From Silurus meridionalis (Eukaryota; Chordata; Actinopteri; Siluriformes; Siluridae), in contig NC_060886.1 of assembly GCF_014805685.1 (NCBI RefSeq), forward strand, positions 19,388,608 through 19,452,607: a DNA stretch of 64,000 bases. The letters are read 5' to 3'. This document shows positions 48,679 through 61,011 of this stretch, in pieces. The first letter of the stretch is position 1. Each line of letters opens with the position of its first letter. Below the pieces are notes generated by a model, which did not search any database, was not told the origin of the DNA, and worked only from the letters and a program-made list of their open reading frames with translations. Position numbers and translations under genes: made by a program.

Positions 48679-49194
48679 TGTATATACATGCAACAACCAA
48701 AAAGGCACCAAGGGTCACAGCAGGCTTCTCTACCCCTGTCCTTGCCTTTGCATGGTGTCACATCTAATATTCCTTGTAGTTGAAGTTGGACGATGTTGAT
48801 TTCAGTCATATTTTAGAGACTATGGCACAGAGGAGGATGAAGGATTAACTGCGCTCAATAATCATACTATGTACTACACCATACTACATACTGGTGTACT
48901 CTTAGACATTTAAATACTTAAATATTACATAAACATCATTTAATTCCTAAATGAGTATTAAATTAGTACTGAGAGCCATTTACACCTGCAATGTGTGCTG
49001 TCACTTAAATATTATTCCCTGCTAACAGTACATTTTTGTTCCAATTTTCTTTATTTTGTTTAGGTTTAAGAAAAGACACAGAATTACCAAAAAAGCATTG
49101 CAACAGATGCTCTGCTCTTTTTCCTGTGTTTACAAACACACATAAAAAACACAACACAATACTGAAGTACAATATTCAGTCATTGTCATTGCAT

Positions 49195-49720
49195 TCAGTC
49201 ATGGGTAGCATTGATGCCTTACAGCTTTAGGGTTCCAGGTTTGATCCAAAGATTGGTGTACTGTGCAGTATTTCACTTGTTCTCCCCTTGTTTGCATTGA
49301 TTTTCTCAAGGTTCTGCTATTTCTTCCCAAATGCTGGATTGCCCAAAGGCACATATAAGTGTGCCCTGATCCATGTGATCAGGGTTCTGGTTGGCATTTC
49401 AAAGGAACATTGATATGAGGCAGGACTCTGAATGAGATGCTAGTCCAGCATGCTAGTTCAAGGACCAGTATCGCCAAGCTCATGAGCAAGGCCCTTAACC
49501 CTCTGTGCTGTATCATGGCTGACCCTGCACTCTGACCCCAGCTTCATAACCTCGCTGGGATATACAAAGAAAGAATCTCTCTGTGCTGTAAAGCACATGT
49601 GAAATGTACAATGCACCTTTACCCTTTATATACTCATTCACATCCAGGGGCAATTTAGCATAACCAATCAACCCACTAGCCTAATTTTAGGGAGTAGATG
49701 GAAACCCCACACTGGCAGTA
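49195..49720 (+). repeat. Cluster of SINE-like fragments
   Basis: Three recognisable pieces: a tRNA-like TTCCAGGTTTGATCC block with GTTCTCCCCTTGTTTGC (49225-49400), an AGCAAGGCCCTTAACCCTCT block with GCTGTATCATGGCTGACCCT (49480-49600), and CCAGGGGCAATTTAGCATAA (49645-49690). Confidence 0.6.
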
Positions 49721-49847
49721 GCCAACAACCACTGTACTGTTAGGTAGAAGAGCTATCATTTCAAATAATATTTAAAATAAAAACTACATGTCAATACTTT
49801 TAGCACATCGCTTGTGTTTCTTTCTAACACTGACTGTCTTTTTTAAG

Positions 49848-49907
49848 GCTGTAGCTGCTTCTCATATAGTGGACTAGCAAATCATCCAGAAGGTACAGGA
49901 TGCAAAG
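49848..49907 (+). other. Sodium channel 5' UTR before ATG
   Basis: A T-rich acceptor ending TTTTTTAAG at 49847 precedes 60 bases ending GATGCAAAG-ATG, like the leader of the start exon in mammalian SCN genes. Confidence 0.6.
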
Positions 49908-50177
49908 ATGGCACAGATTCTTGCACCGCCGGGACCACAAAGTTTCTGCCCGTTCACCCGGGAGTCGCTCAAGGCCATTGAAAAACGAGTTGCAGAGGAA
50001 AAGAGTAAAAAGCCTAAAAAAGGAGAGCAAGAGGAAAATACTAATGATGAAGATCAGCCACAACCTAACAGTGACCTTGGGGCAGGAAAGAAATTGCCAT
50101 TCATATATGGAGACATTCCCAATGGTATGGTATCCACACCGCTGGAAGACCTGGACCCATTTTATTGCAATCAGAAA
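49908..50177 (+). CDS. scn1lab: scn exon 1 (coding)
   Basis: 270 bases, residues 1-90: cytoplasmic N-terminus with [20 protein letters not shown]. Donor GTAAGT. Confidence 0.96.
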
Positions 50178-53100
50178 GTAAGTTTTGATTTGTTTGCACT
50201 TACTCTGAAAATGCATTTGGCTGTGCTCAGTCTAATGGGCTTTTAGTAGAATTTGAGTGCTGATGCGGGTGGCTGGAGACTGCTTTTATGTCGGTAATGT
50301 GTGAATGGTCATTGATGCAGCGAATTATAAAAGGTTATAAAAGGTTTTAGCTGAATAATTTGCATAATGCATGAACTTTTGATTAACATGATTACAAGCG
50401 ATGACATTTTAGCAATATATTTTACTTAAATAAGCTTGATTGGGATTTTTGTTCTAGATAAGGGATTCTTATCTCATCAGCTATTTCCTAGTTAGAAAAA
50501 GCAAGTGACATTACGTTAAGCTGATTACGATTGTTGAATTTTATGGGCTGTTTGCTAAACCCATTTACTTTAAGGTCCTAACCAATTAGATTTAAAATTT
50601 TAATAGATATACCAAATTTAACAAACTGTAAGTCTCCTTTTTTAAAAGGCTTCACAGACCTCTGGTGAGGCGTGATACCATTTAGCTAACATTAATAGTG
50701 TTTAGCTCACAATACTATTACATATTCCTTTTCTGCACTGATGTTGCATTGCGTTTTTTTTGTTCGTGCTGGTTTTGTATTTGAATGTTGTCAAGAGAAA
50801 ATGTTGGTACAAAAGAATGAGCTTAACTGAAATACTGTTTAAAAGCTTAACATTATTAAAATGCTTGAAAGTATAATGTTAAGTTTTTTTTTTATTATTA
50901 TTAGAACTGATTATAACAGACCCAAAAAATATGTTTTGTCAGGTTTTATGCAAATCAGTAAATGCACAAGAAACACACTAAGCTTTTTCCATTTTATATA
51001 AATTGTGATTTTATACTTGCAATAGCTTTGTTTCTGTCTTTGTTTTCTTTCAGACCTTTATAGTATTAAACAAAGGGAAGAGAATCTTCCGATTTAATGC
51101 CACTTCTGCCTTGTTCATGCTAAGTCCATTCAACCCAATCAGAAGAATATCAATAAAGATTTTGGTACATTCATATCCTTTCCATATGCTACTAAAATAT
51201 TTATTTCAGAGTAAATTCTACCCTGCAATTGCCCTATAATGCTTATCAAGTACTGTACAGTACAGTGACTAAAAAAATGAGTGTGAATCACAAGTAATAT
51301 TAAATAACCTGTAATTAAATGAACATTCTTTTTAAGTTGTTAATTAAAGTTGTCGCCTTTAAATTTATTGTAAAATCATTTACATTACAATCATGTTTTT
51401 TCTTGACTGCAATTTTCACATTGTTCAACATAATAATCATGTGCACTATCCTTGCAAACTGTGTGTTTATGACTTACCCTGAACGCCCAGAACAACGATC
51501 CTTGTTCAAGAATATAGAGTAAGTCTCTGTCTATTAGTATTAAATACAGGGAATGACTTAATACCACAGATACTCATCATACTTTTGATGAACTCTTAGT
51601 AAATCCCATTGTCTTTTTTTTTGTGATTGGTACTGTGTTGTTTTTACAGGTACATGTTTACTGCAATTTATACATTTGATTCATTAATAAAGATCTTTGC
51701 CATGGGCTTCTGCATAGGCAAGTTTACCTTCCTCAGAGACCCATTCAACTGGCTGGACTTCACTGTAATTGTGATGGCGTAAGTACAGGACAGTGCGCAC
51801 ACATATCTAATGTATATACAATCAATTTCATACTTTTTTCAAAGTATTGTTGGAAGGGGGGGACTGACAAGGCCGAGTGACCCGGAGGAATCCAAATTAA
51901 AATTATAGATGACTAAAAAGACCCATACACTCAGTAGCCCAAGGGGGAAAGGTGCAAAAGATAAAGATGTGTAATCTAATAACTGTATATCACTTAGGTC
52001 TCTGGTTCCCAACCCCCACTAGTGGTCGCTAAAGTTTTTGAGGGGTCGCCAAGCGCACTGTTGGTTATTTTTTAAATTAATTAACTTATTTCATTTAAAA
52101 CAGCATGATAAATAATTAAACTGCACTATAAATAATTATTGTTATGTATAAAAAGTTATTGTTGTGTTTTAACTTATGTATGTTTTTAGTTTTTAGAATG
52201 CAAAAAAAAATACCATAATAGATGAATTCTCTGATTAAATGATATTTATGTTAATAGATTATAATTGGCTCCTGTTGTTTGTTCATCAGTTAAATAGCAG
52301 AGCCTGAAAAAAAAGTGTGTCCTTGTGAACACTTGCATGTTGTTATGGATTTGATTGTATTTACATTAACAGATTAAAATGCTACTGTTAATGCTGCTGT
52401 TATTTGTTCATCAGGTTTAGGAAAAATAGTGAAACCTTTTGCTGCAAAGAAATTCGTATGAATAGTTGCAAGTTGCAGCTAATTGTTTGCATTCTGTTGT
52501 TTTTGCATTTGTTAAAAACATATACAAATGAATGTCACATTAAATTAAATGTGTTTGCTAGTGTGTTTGAATGGGGAGGGCATGGTGGCCTTAAACATTT
52601 TCAGTGATAAAATAGGGGTCTCCAGAAAAAAAAGGTAGGTCAGGAAACCTCTGACTTAGGTTATGCTATGTTGCCTGCTATGCTTTTATGCATAGACCAA
52701 ATGTATTTTTGCATAACATTATCATTTATAGTATGTAGTTTAATATAATGTGTGTAGCATCAAAACAATTACAGCCTGACAAGTCTAGTTCGATTGTAGG
52801 TAAACTAGCACTTGTAGATTTGGGTTCCTTTAATTAAGGTGATATCATAAAGATATTCTGTGAAGGTTTTTCTTTTTACTTCTTAGGCCCTGAACTAAGT
52901 TCAATTGAGGAAATTTTCAGTGCAGCTTAAAAGGCGAATTTAAAAGACACATATAAGAATATAGATGTTGTATGTATCTTATGGCTACAACTAGCCAAGT
53001 TGTTGTATGGTTCTTGGTTCTGAGAGTTTGATAAATTTTGCACAATGACAAGTGTATTTAATTGTGCAATGAATGCATTTAGTGTGATATTTATACATGA

Positions 53101-56100
53101 AACAGAGCTCTCAAAAATGTATCCAAATTTGCGGACTGCTCTGTGAACATGTTTTACTCAGCCAGTGATGGTAGCTGAAGCAGACAGGAGCTTTTCAAAG
53201 CTGAAACTAATCAATGGGGGAGACGTTGGGTTGTGGCTTGGTTCACCAAGTGTGTCATTCGAACTAGAACCGCTATTGCTGCATGGTGGTACCTACTTAG
53301 CACTAACATACAGTTCAGTGTCAGTTCAACATCAAGCAGAACATTTTGAGAAGAATAAATGATGTAAGAAACTCCTGACTATAATTTGCCACAGCACCCG
53401 TGGCCTTATAGGCCTTATTTAAGTCGTTGAAAAGAAGGTTTTGGTCTCATGGTAATTTATTAGATTTAAATCAGTGTATGACTCATTAATATCATTCTAT
53501 TAATAGATTGGTTTGCTAAGAGTAACATTAGAGTCTTTTCACATAAACTGAGTTCATTTAGCAAAAAGTCTTGTGACAAAAATAATAATAGGAACATTAT
53601 AGCCATAATAAATCATAGAATTTAGACACTCAAGTACATTTAAAGCTAAATACATTTGTACTTTTACTCAAGTGAAAGTGTAAATGGGGCACTTTTAATT
53701 TTACTGAAGTAATATTTTACCTACTGTATCCCTACTTTTACTCAAGTACATGCTTTGTGTACTTTGTCTACCACTGATTATAAAATGTTTGATGTAGCAT
53801 TCATTAATAAAATAAAAAATTGTAATTCCTGGGGTATAATCAGAATAACATACCATGTGTGGTTCAAGAACATAAAACAGGTTGGAGTGAAAAATAGATA
53901 AAAAAGTATATATTTATGTGAATGGGGTGTAAATAGGTTTGGTGTTGGTGTAATAGATCTACTATGTTGCTGAAGAGCGAGCCTGTTAAGCATTTTTAAA
54001 CATAGGCATGTTAAAAACCATGTTGCTACAGCAAAAGTTAGAGAAAGAGTGACTCTATAGCATGATACATTGGATGTATGAGGATGAAACATTTGGTCAA
54101 AATGTATATATGTATGTGATGCAACGTTTTAAAACATCTATATTGGATTGCATTTGGCAGAGACCTTATCCAGAGCAACTTACATTTATCTGATTTTTGC
54201 AACTGAGCATTTGAAGATTTAGGGCCTTGGTCGGGGGCCCAGCAGTGGCAGCTTGTTGGTTCTGGGATTGAGTTTATAACCATACATTCCAAAATCCAAC
54301 TAAACCACATAGCTATCAAATCCCACGATTAATGACAAGGCTTCAGTGTATGAAAGACTAGTTTGTGTAGTATAGTGTAGCTAGAAAACAGTATAAAAAC
54401 AAAAGTGTAGATTAACTACATTAAATCAGTGGTTACTTGTAGTTTGACAAGTGTTGCAAATTATCCTTGGCAACATTGCTAATATTCATTCTCAGAATAA
54501 TGACTCATATCTACTTTGTTCTTGGTGCTTGCTATGGACAAGCATTGGAGTGATATTTGAGAAGTCGGCCTCATTGATTTTGAATAATCCTCTTTCTACA
54601 GTAAACAGCTTTGAGACAGTGTATAAAAGCATGCTTGATTTGATGGATGTGTTTTAATTACCTTCAAGCTGTGCCAGACATGATTTTATTGATTAAATCT
54701 ATCATTAAGCTGACACTTGTCTGCCCAGAGTAGATCCAATATCTTTTTACAACTATTCTATGCATAGTCTTTAAAATCTGTATATTCATATACAAGATTC
54801 GATCAGTGTAACCGTGTAAATCTTCATAGACAATACCTTCTGCATGTTTAGATACTGAGCTCTTGGTATATGTTTGCTTTAATTTTGTTTACAATTTAAT
54901 AACAATATAAGTAGTGAAATCACTTACAATCTTATTGTTTTATATTAGGTATGTGACAGAGTTTGGAAACGGTTTGGGTAATGTCTCGGCTTTGAGATCT
55001 TGCAGAGTTGTTCGGGCCCTGAAAACAATATCAGTTATTCCAGGTAAGGACATGCTCATAATCGACTACAATATTTTATGTAGCAGATTTTACCTTGAAT
55101 AAACATATTTTTCTCATACCTGATAGCATACCTTATTGTATAATGCATCCTGTTTATTTTCTATCTGTAATAGCTTTAATTAAGAATTAATTAGTAGTAA
55201 ACATTATTTCACAATATTTTACAGAATTGTAAAATGTATCCATTCAGTTCACTGAATGACATTCTGTGCATAATGACATATTGTGTTTATTTGTTGATCA
55301 CAGGTCTGAAGACTATTGTAGGTGCTCTGTTCCAGTCAGTAAAAAAACTTTCAGATGTGATGATACTGACCATATTTTGTTTGAGTGTATTCGCACTGAT
55401 CGGTCTACAGCTATTTATGGGCAACCTGAGGAATAAATGCATAAAGCTACCAAACAATGCCACTATAAATGAGGTGGGACAGCTGGTTTTTAGTGACAAT
55501 TTCACTGAGTTCAACCATACAGCATACTATAAAAATGCGGGTGAGTGTTGATACTGTGGTGAAAAATAAATGACTAAAGTATAGGTCAAGTTAGCAGAGT
55601 AAAGCGGTATAGTCTTCTGAGTAATTCATTACAATTCATAGAGTCTCTGAAATATCTAATTATCCCAGTTTGCGCTTTTTCATTGTTCCCCCACCTATCA
55701 GCTTATTACTGAGTTCAGTAGGCTAAAACAGAAAACACACACAGCATGAATATTTCCTAGGCATAGGATTGGGAGCCACAAAAGTATGGACGCTTTTCCT
55801 GTTAAAATCTCCCCACTGTGCTGAAACTAAGAGGGTGATTTTCCTTTGATATTCAATTGTTACTCTTCCACCCATCAGACATTAGCATGCATTAGCTGTC
55901 TTAGCATTGAGATCTCTTGAGGCATAGATTAGATTGAGAAGGTGAGAGTTCAAGGCTGACTAGGAGCTAACAATGATTGACAGAAGTGGCACAGGGGAGC
56001 CTGTAACTGTTTGTGAAATGGAAAATACAACATAGTGGTTAATCAGAATGTGGTTTGTGCAGGGATTCTGCTAACTTTCAGATGTTAGAGACAGTGTTAG

Positions 56101-56957
56101 TACCGGGGAAAAGAAAAGGAATAAGAGAAATTAAGACAATTATTGTTACTAAGGAAGGAAATTTGATACTCATGCTAAAGTGCTCTTTCAAACAGGCTGA
56201 CTGGTGCAAAAAGTAAGTTTGACCGGACCTGATACCACAGCCAAAATGCTACTGACTAGCTTTAACATTACATTCTGTATATTTGCACCAATAAAGGAAT
56301 AAAATATTCACATTACAAAAATGTCACATGTTGTTTCATTCAAAAGGGGTCTAAACACTTCTCTTTTTTCCTGTAGACAATTATTATACAATTAAGGGAA
56401 AGAAAGATCCTCTGCTCTGTGGAAATAACAGTGATGCAGGGTAAGTAAATAATAAGTAAATAAAGGAAAATAGATTATTATTTTAATGAGTAAAATATTC
56501 TGTATTAATGTCATTGAAACAGTTGGTTTTATTTCGGACACAAATGTGTAAAATGTCACAAAAGTCAAGGCTTGGAATTAAAAGCACACACGTTTCCTTT
56601 TGTTATCGTAGGGATAAATGTAAACATTTAACTGACATTTTATGTATGGATTTTTGTAAATCTGTTTTGCATTGCCTATTCTTAACTACATGAATTCACA
56701 AAAAAAAATTGTACTGTTACATTTGCTTATCTGCATAGTTATTTTGTAAAAAAATAAAAAATAAAAAAAGGCTTCTACTTCATACTTTTTTTACACTTTG
56801 CTCCAGGCAATGCCCAGATGGTTATTTCTGTCACAAAGCAGGCACCAATCCAAATTACGGCTTCACCAGCTTTGATAGCTTTGGTTGGGCTTTTCTCTCT
56901 CTCTTCAGACTGATGACTCAAGACTACTGGGAAAATCTCTACCAACAGGTATGTGCA

Positions 56958-57037
<80 letters not shown>

Positions 57038-60000
57038 TATATATATCACATCACTCTGAGGCCCAGTGTAGTGAAAAGCTTATTTATAATTGTTCACATC
57101 ATCAATGGCCTTGTGTTTATGTGCATGCTTGTGTTGTGTTGGGAGACTTGTATGTGGGTTATAGGTAAGAGGTTTTTTTTTTATTTGATTAGTTAAATGG
57201 TTTCTTTCCATTGAGGTCCTCTGCACCTGTTTCTGTATTTGTTCAGCTGATATAATATTAGACCTTAAACAGCACTGTACATACATCAGTTTAAATGCAG
57301 TGATATTAAAGTTTAAACTTTAAATTAGGTTAAATATTTTGAATATGGAACAGGTGCTTCATTGCATTTCTATATTTATTTCTATTTTATTTTAATTGAT
57401 ATGAATGAGAATTAAAGCCTTTAGTGTTTTAACTGCAAAACCAAACTGCAGTAAAACAAAATGCAAAAAAAAAAATTAAGTGGAGACTATTATGCTGATT
57501 CAAATATTGAAAATCCCAGCCATATTCAGATCAATGAAACACATGTAGAATCTACCTTTAAAAATGCTACTTCTTCTGCTACTAGTTTCCAATCAAGAAT
57601 TCCAAACAAGAGCCCAAGAGCACTTTGAGATACTGCACAAATTTGATAATGGCTAAGAGTTAGCTGTTTTTTTAGACTCTTCGAGCCTCAGGGAAGACCT
57701 ATATGATCTTCTTTGTGCTGGTGATATTCCTGGGATCATTCTACCTGGTGAACTTGATCTTGGCTGTGGTGGCCATGGCATATGATGAACAGAACCAGGC
57801 CAACCAGGAGGAGGCTTTGCAAAAAGAAGAAAAGTTCCAGGCTATGATGGAGCAGCTCAGGAGACAACAAGCAGACGCCCAGGTATTGCACAGCATGCAT
57901 CTTAACTATACCAGACTTATAGTGTAGAGAGTATGACCATTAAAATGCCCACAGTGCGTATACTGTTATGGATAAGAGCTCCACTCCATGTTTTGGGGTT
58001 TAAATTATAATGAATGACAAGATATTTTTTGAGACAGTGCTGTATTTTGAATCAGAATTTTAAAAAGCTAAATAAATTTTAATTCATGTCTGTAATAGCT
58101 TACGGATATTTGCCTAATTAGGCCCCCTCCTTGGTGGAACCACCTTTAGTTACAATTATACCCACAAGACTTTTGGGATATGCTTCATTCAAATTGAGGT
58201 CTGCATTCTGACTCTGGCAGGTCAAACACACTAAAATTCCCAGTTTCTGAACTAATCTAGTGTAGTTTTGATAGTATGCATAGTGCTGGTATCCTGTTTG
58301 AAGGTGATTCTTTTTCCCCTTATCAAATCATATACAGACCCAGCAGTTTTTCTTTTACATTTGTTCAAGAATTTGGCTTCATCAATCTTGCAAGAAACAT
58401 GATGTTTCCTCTCCATGCTTCACTGCTTAGATGGTGTTCTCAGGGTGTTGCGTAGAATAGTGATCTGTCAAATACATTGCTTTTTTCCATCGTTAAAATG
58501 TTTGCCTTTCATCAACGATTTGCAGCGTCTCCATCATGGGACTTCATTTAGCCCAAAGTGTCTTTCTAAAGCACTTGTTGAAAAAGCCTTTTTCCCTTGT
58601 TAACAGCATCTCTAGAATCTGAATTGTGGATCTCTCCAGATCTGTTCCTTCCCTGTTTAATAATACCTGTATTATGCACTGTGATGAAGGATACCTAAAG
58701 CACACATAATTATTTAAACAAACAGCATGGAAGAGGACTTCCACAAAACTTATATGATTACCAATTAATATCTACAAACCCGATTTCAAAAAAGTTGGGA
58801 CACTGTACAAATTGTGAATAAAAACAGAATGCAATGATGTGGAAGTTCAGAATACAACATAGATGACATATCAAATGTTTAAACTGAGAAAATGTATCAT
58901 TTTAAGGGAAAAATAAATTGATTTTAAATTTCATGGCATTAACACTTCTCAAAACAGTTGGGACAAGGCCATGTTTATCACTGTGTGGCATCCCCTCTTC
59001 TTTTTATAACAGTCTGCAAACGTCTGGAGACTGAGGAGACAAGTTGCTCAAATTTAGGAATAGGAATGTTGTTCCATTCTTGTCTAAAACAGGCTTCTAG
59101 TTGCTCAACATGTCTTCTTTGTCGCATCTTCCTCTTTATGATGCGCCAAATGTTTTCTATGGGTGAAAGATCTGGACTGCAGGCTGGTCATTTCAGTACC
59201 TGGATCCTTCTTCTATGCAGCCATGATGTTGTAATTGATAAAATGGACAACGTCTGGATGGGAGCATATAATGTTCTAGAACTTGGATATACCTTTCAGC
59301 ATTGATGATGCCTTTCCAGATGTGTAAGCTGCCAATGCCACACGCACTCATGCAACCCCATACCATCAGAGATGCAGGCTTCTGAACTGAGCGCTGATAA
59401 CAACTGGGGTTGTCCTTATCCTCTTTAGTCCAGATGACATGGCATCCCAGTTTTCCAAAAAGAACTTCAAATTTTGATTCCTCTGACCACAGAACAGTTT
59501 TCCACTTGGCCACAGACCATTTTAAATGAGCCTTGGCCCAGAGAAAATGCCTGTATTACTGGCTTCTCTTTTGACCTATAGAGTTTTAGCTGGCAACGGT
59601 GAGTGGCACTGTGGATTGTGTTCACCGACAATGTTTTCTGGAAGTATTAATGAGCATATGTTGTGATTTCCATTACAGTAGCATTTATGTATGTGATGCA
59701 GTGCCGTCTAAGGGCCCGAATATCACGGGCATCTAGTATGGTTTTCCGTCCTTGAACCTTACGCACAGAGATTGTTCCAGATTCTCTAAATCTCTGGATG
59801 ATATTATGCACTGTAGATGATTCAAACTCTTTACAATTGTTCTCTGAGAAACTCCTTTCTGATATTCCTCCACTATTTTTCACCACAGCATTTGAGGAAT
59901 TGGTGATCCTCTGCCCATCTTGACTTCTGAGAGACACTGCCACTCTGAGAGGCTCTTTTTATACCCAATCATGTTGCCAATTGACCTAATAAGTGGCTAA

Positions 60001-60940
60001 TTGGTCCTCCAGCTGTTCCTTATATGTACATTTAACTTTTCCAGCTTCTTATTGCTACCTGTCCCAACTTTTTTAGAATGTGTAGCTTTTAAGAAATCCA
60101 AAATGAACCAATATTTGGCATGACATTTTAAAATGTCTCACTTTCAACATTTGATATATTATCTATATTCTATTGTGAACAAAATATAAGTTTATAAGAT
60201 TTGTAAATTATTGCATTCCTTTTTTATTCACAATTTGTACAGTGTTTTTTGTACAACTTTTTTGGAATCGGTCTGTATTATGAAATGTATTTTTGTACAA
60301 GAGAGTAAATGTATTCTAGCTATACTGTATTTGTATATTCAGTACATATGTATATTATTTGACATAAATATTTAACATATTTTGCTAGCTACTTATTAAA
60401 ATCTCATTAAGAACCCACACAATTCAAAACAGACCAAACTGTACCAAAATATCGTCCATAACATTAAAACCACATGCCTATTATCGATTTGCTTCCTCTT
60501 GTGTCACTAAAGCAGCTTTGTTTTCCCATTGAGGCATGTACTCCACAAGACAAGGTATGTTGTGGTATCTGGTACCAAGATCTTAGCAGTAGATCCTTGA
60601 ATCTCAAGGATCTTGATAGTCATGTAAGTCATTGTGTACAAAAATAAGACTTTTTTGTCCAGACACTTAGTCGGATTCAATCTGGGGAATTTCCTCCAAC
60701 CGTTACATTTTTTAAAAAAAAACTGAGTACTGAAGTACTGAGTACTAAGTACTGAAACTACTGCCATTATGGAATACCGTTGCCGTAAAGGGGTGTACGT
60801 CACTGCAACAATGTTTAGGTAGGTGGTACATATCCATGTAACATCAATATGAATGCCATGACCTGAATTTTTCCAGCCGGACAGAACTTGCAGAACTTGC
60901 CTTCTTGCATACTTGTGCCATTTCTTTTCTAGGCAAGCAA

Positions 60941-61011
<71 letters not shown>

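Larger units (their letters stand above)
46541..49847 (+). other. Presumed 5' intron of the sodium channel
   Basis: No coding exon. Holds TA (47005-47060), TTCTA (48265-48331) and GT (48640-48676) repeats and SINE-like repeats at 47915-48030 and 49195-49720. Confidence 0.5.
51779..54948 (+). other. scn intron 4
   Basis: 3.2 kb holding a hAT-like element (52000-52653), a hAT transposase remnant (53114-53215), a repeat end (53625-53777) and a SINE (54138-54325). No alternative exon 5 was found. Confidence 0.75.
58775..60275 (-). mobile_element. Tc1/mariner element, 1.5 kb, inactive
   Basis: Inverted ends share CGATTTCAAAAAAGTTG/CGATTCCAAAAAAGTTG, then CACTGTACAAATTGTGAATA, and are flanked by TA (58773-58774, 60276-60277). 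The minus strand encodes Tc1-type transposase pieces in changing frames. The N-terminal DNA-binding part (59943-59647) contains [21 protein letters not shown] catalytic part (59513-59193) contains [20 protein letters not shown] and [22 protein letters not shown]-terminal part near 59180-58970 carries the [21 protein letters not shown] end. Frameshifts between the parts mean no functional enzyme. Confidence 0.9.

Noticed and set aside
54500..55300. A second, alternative exon 5 in the sodium channel
   Set aside because: No second copy of the S3-S4 sequence was seen on either side of the annotated exon.
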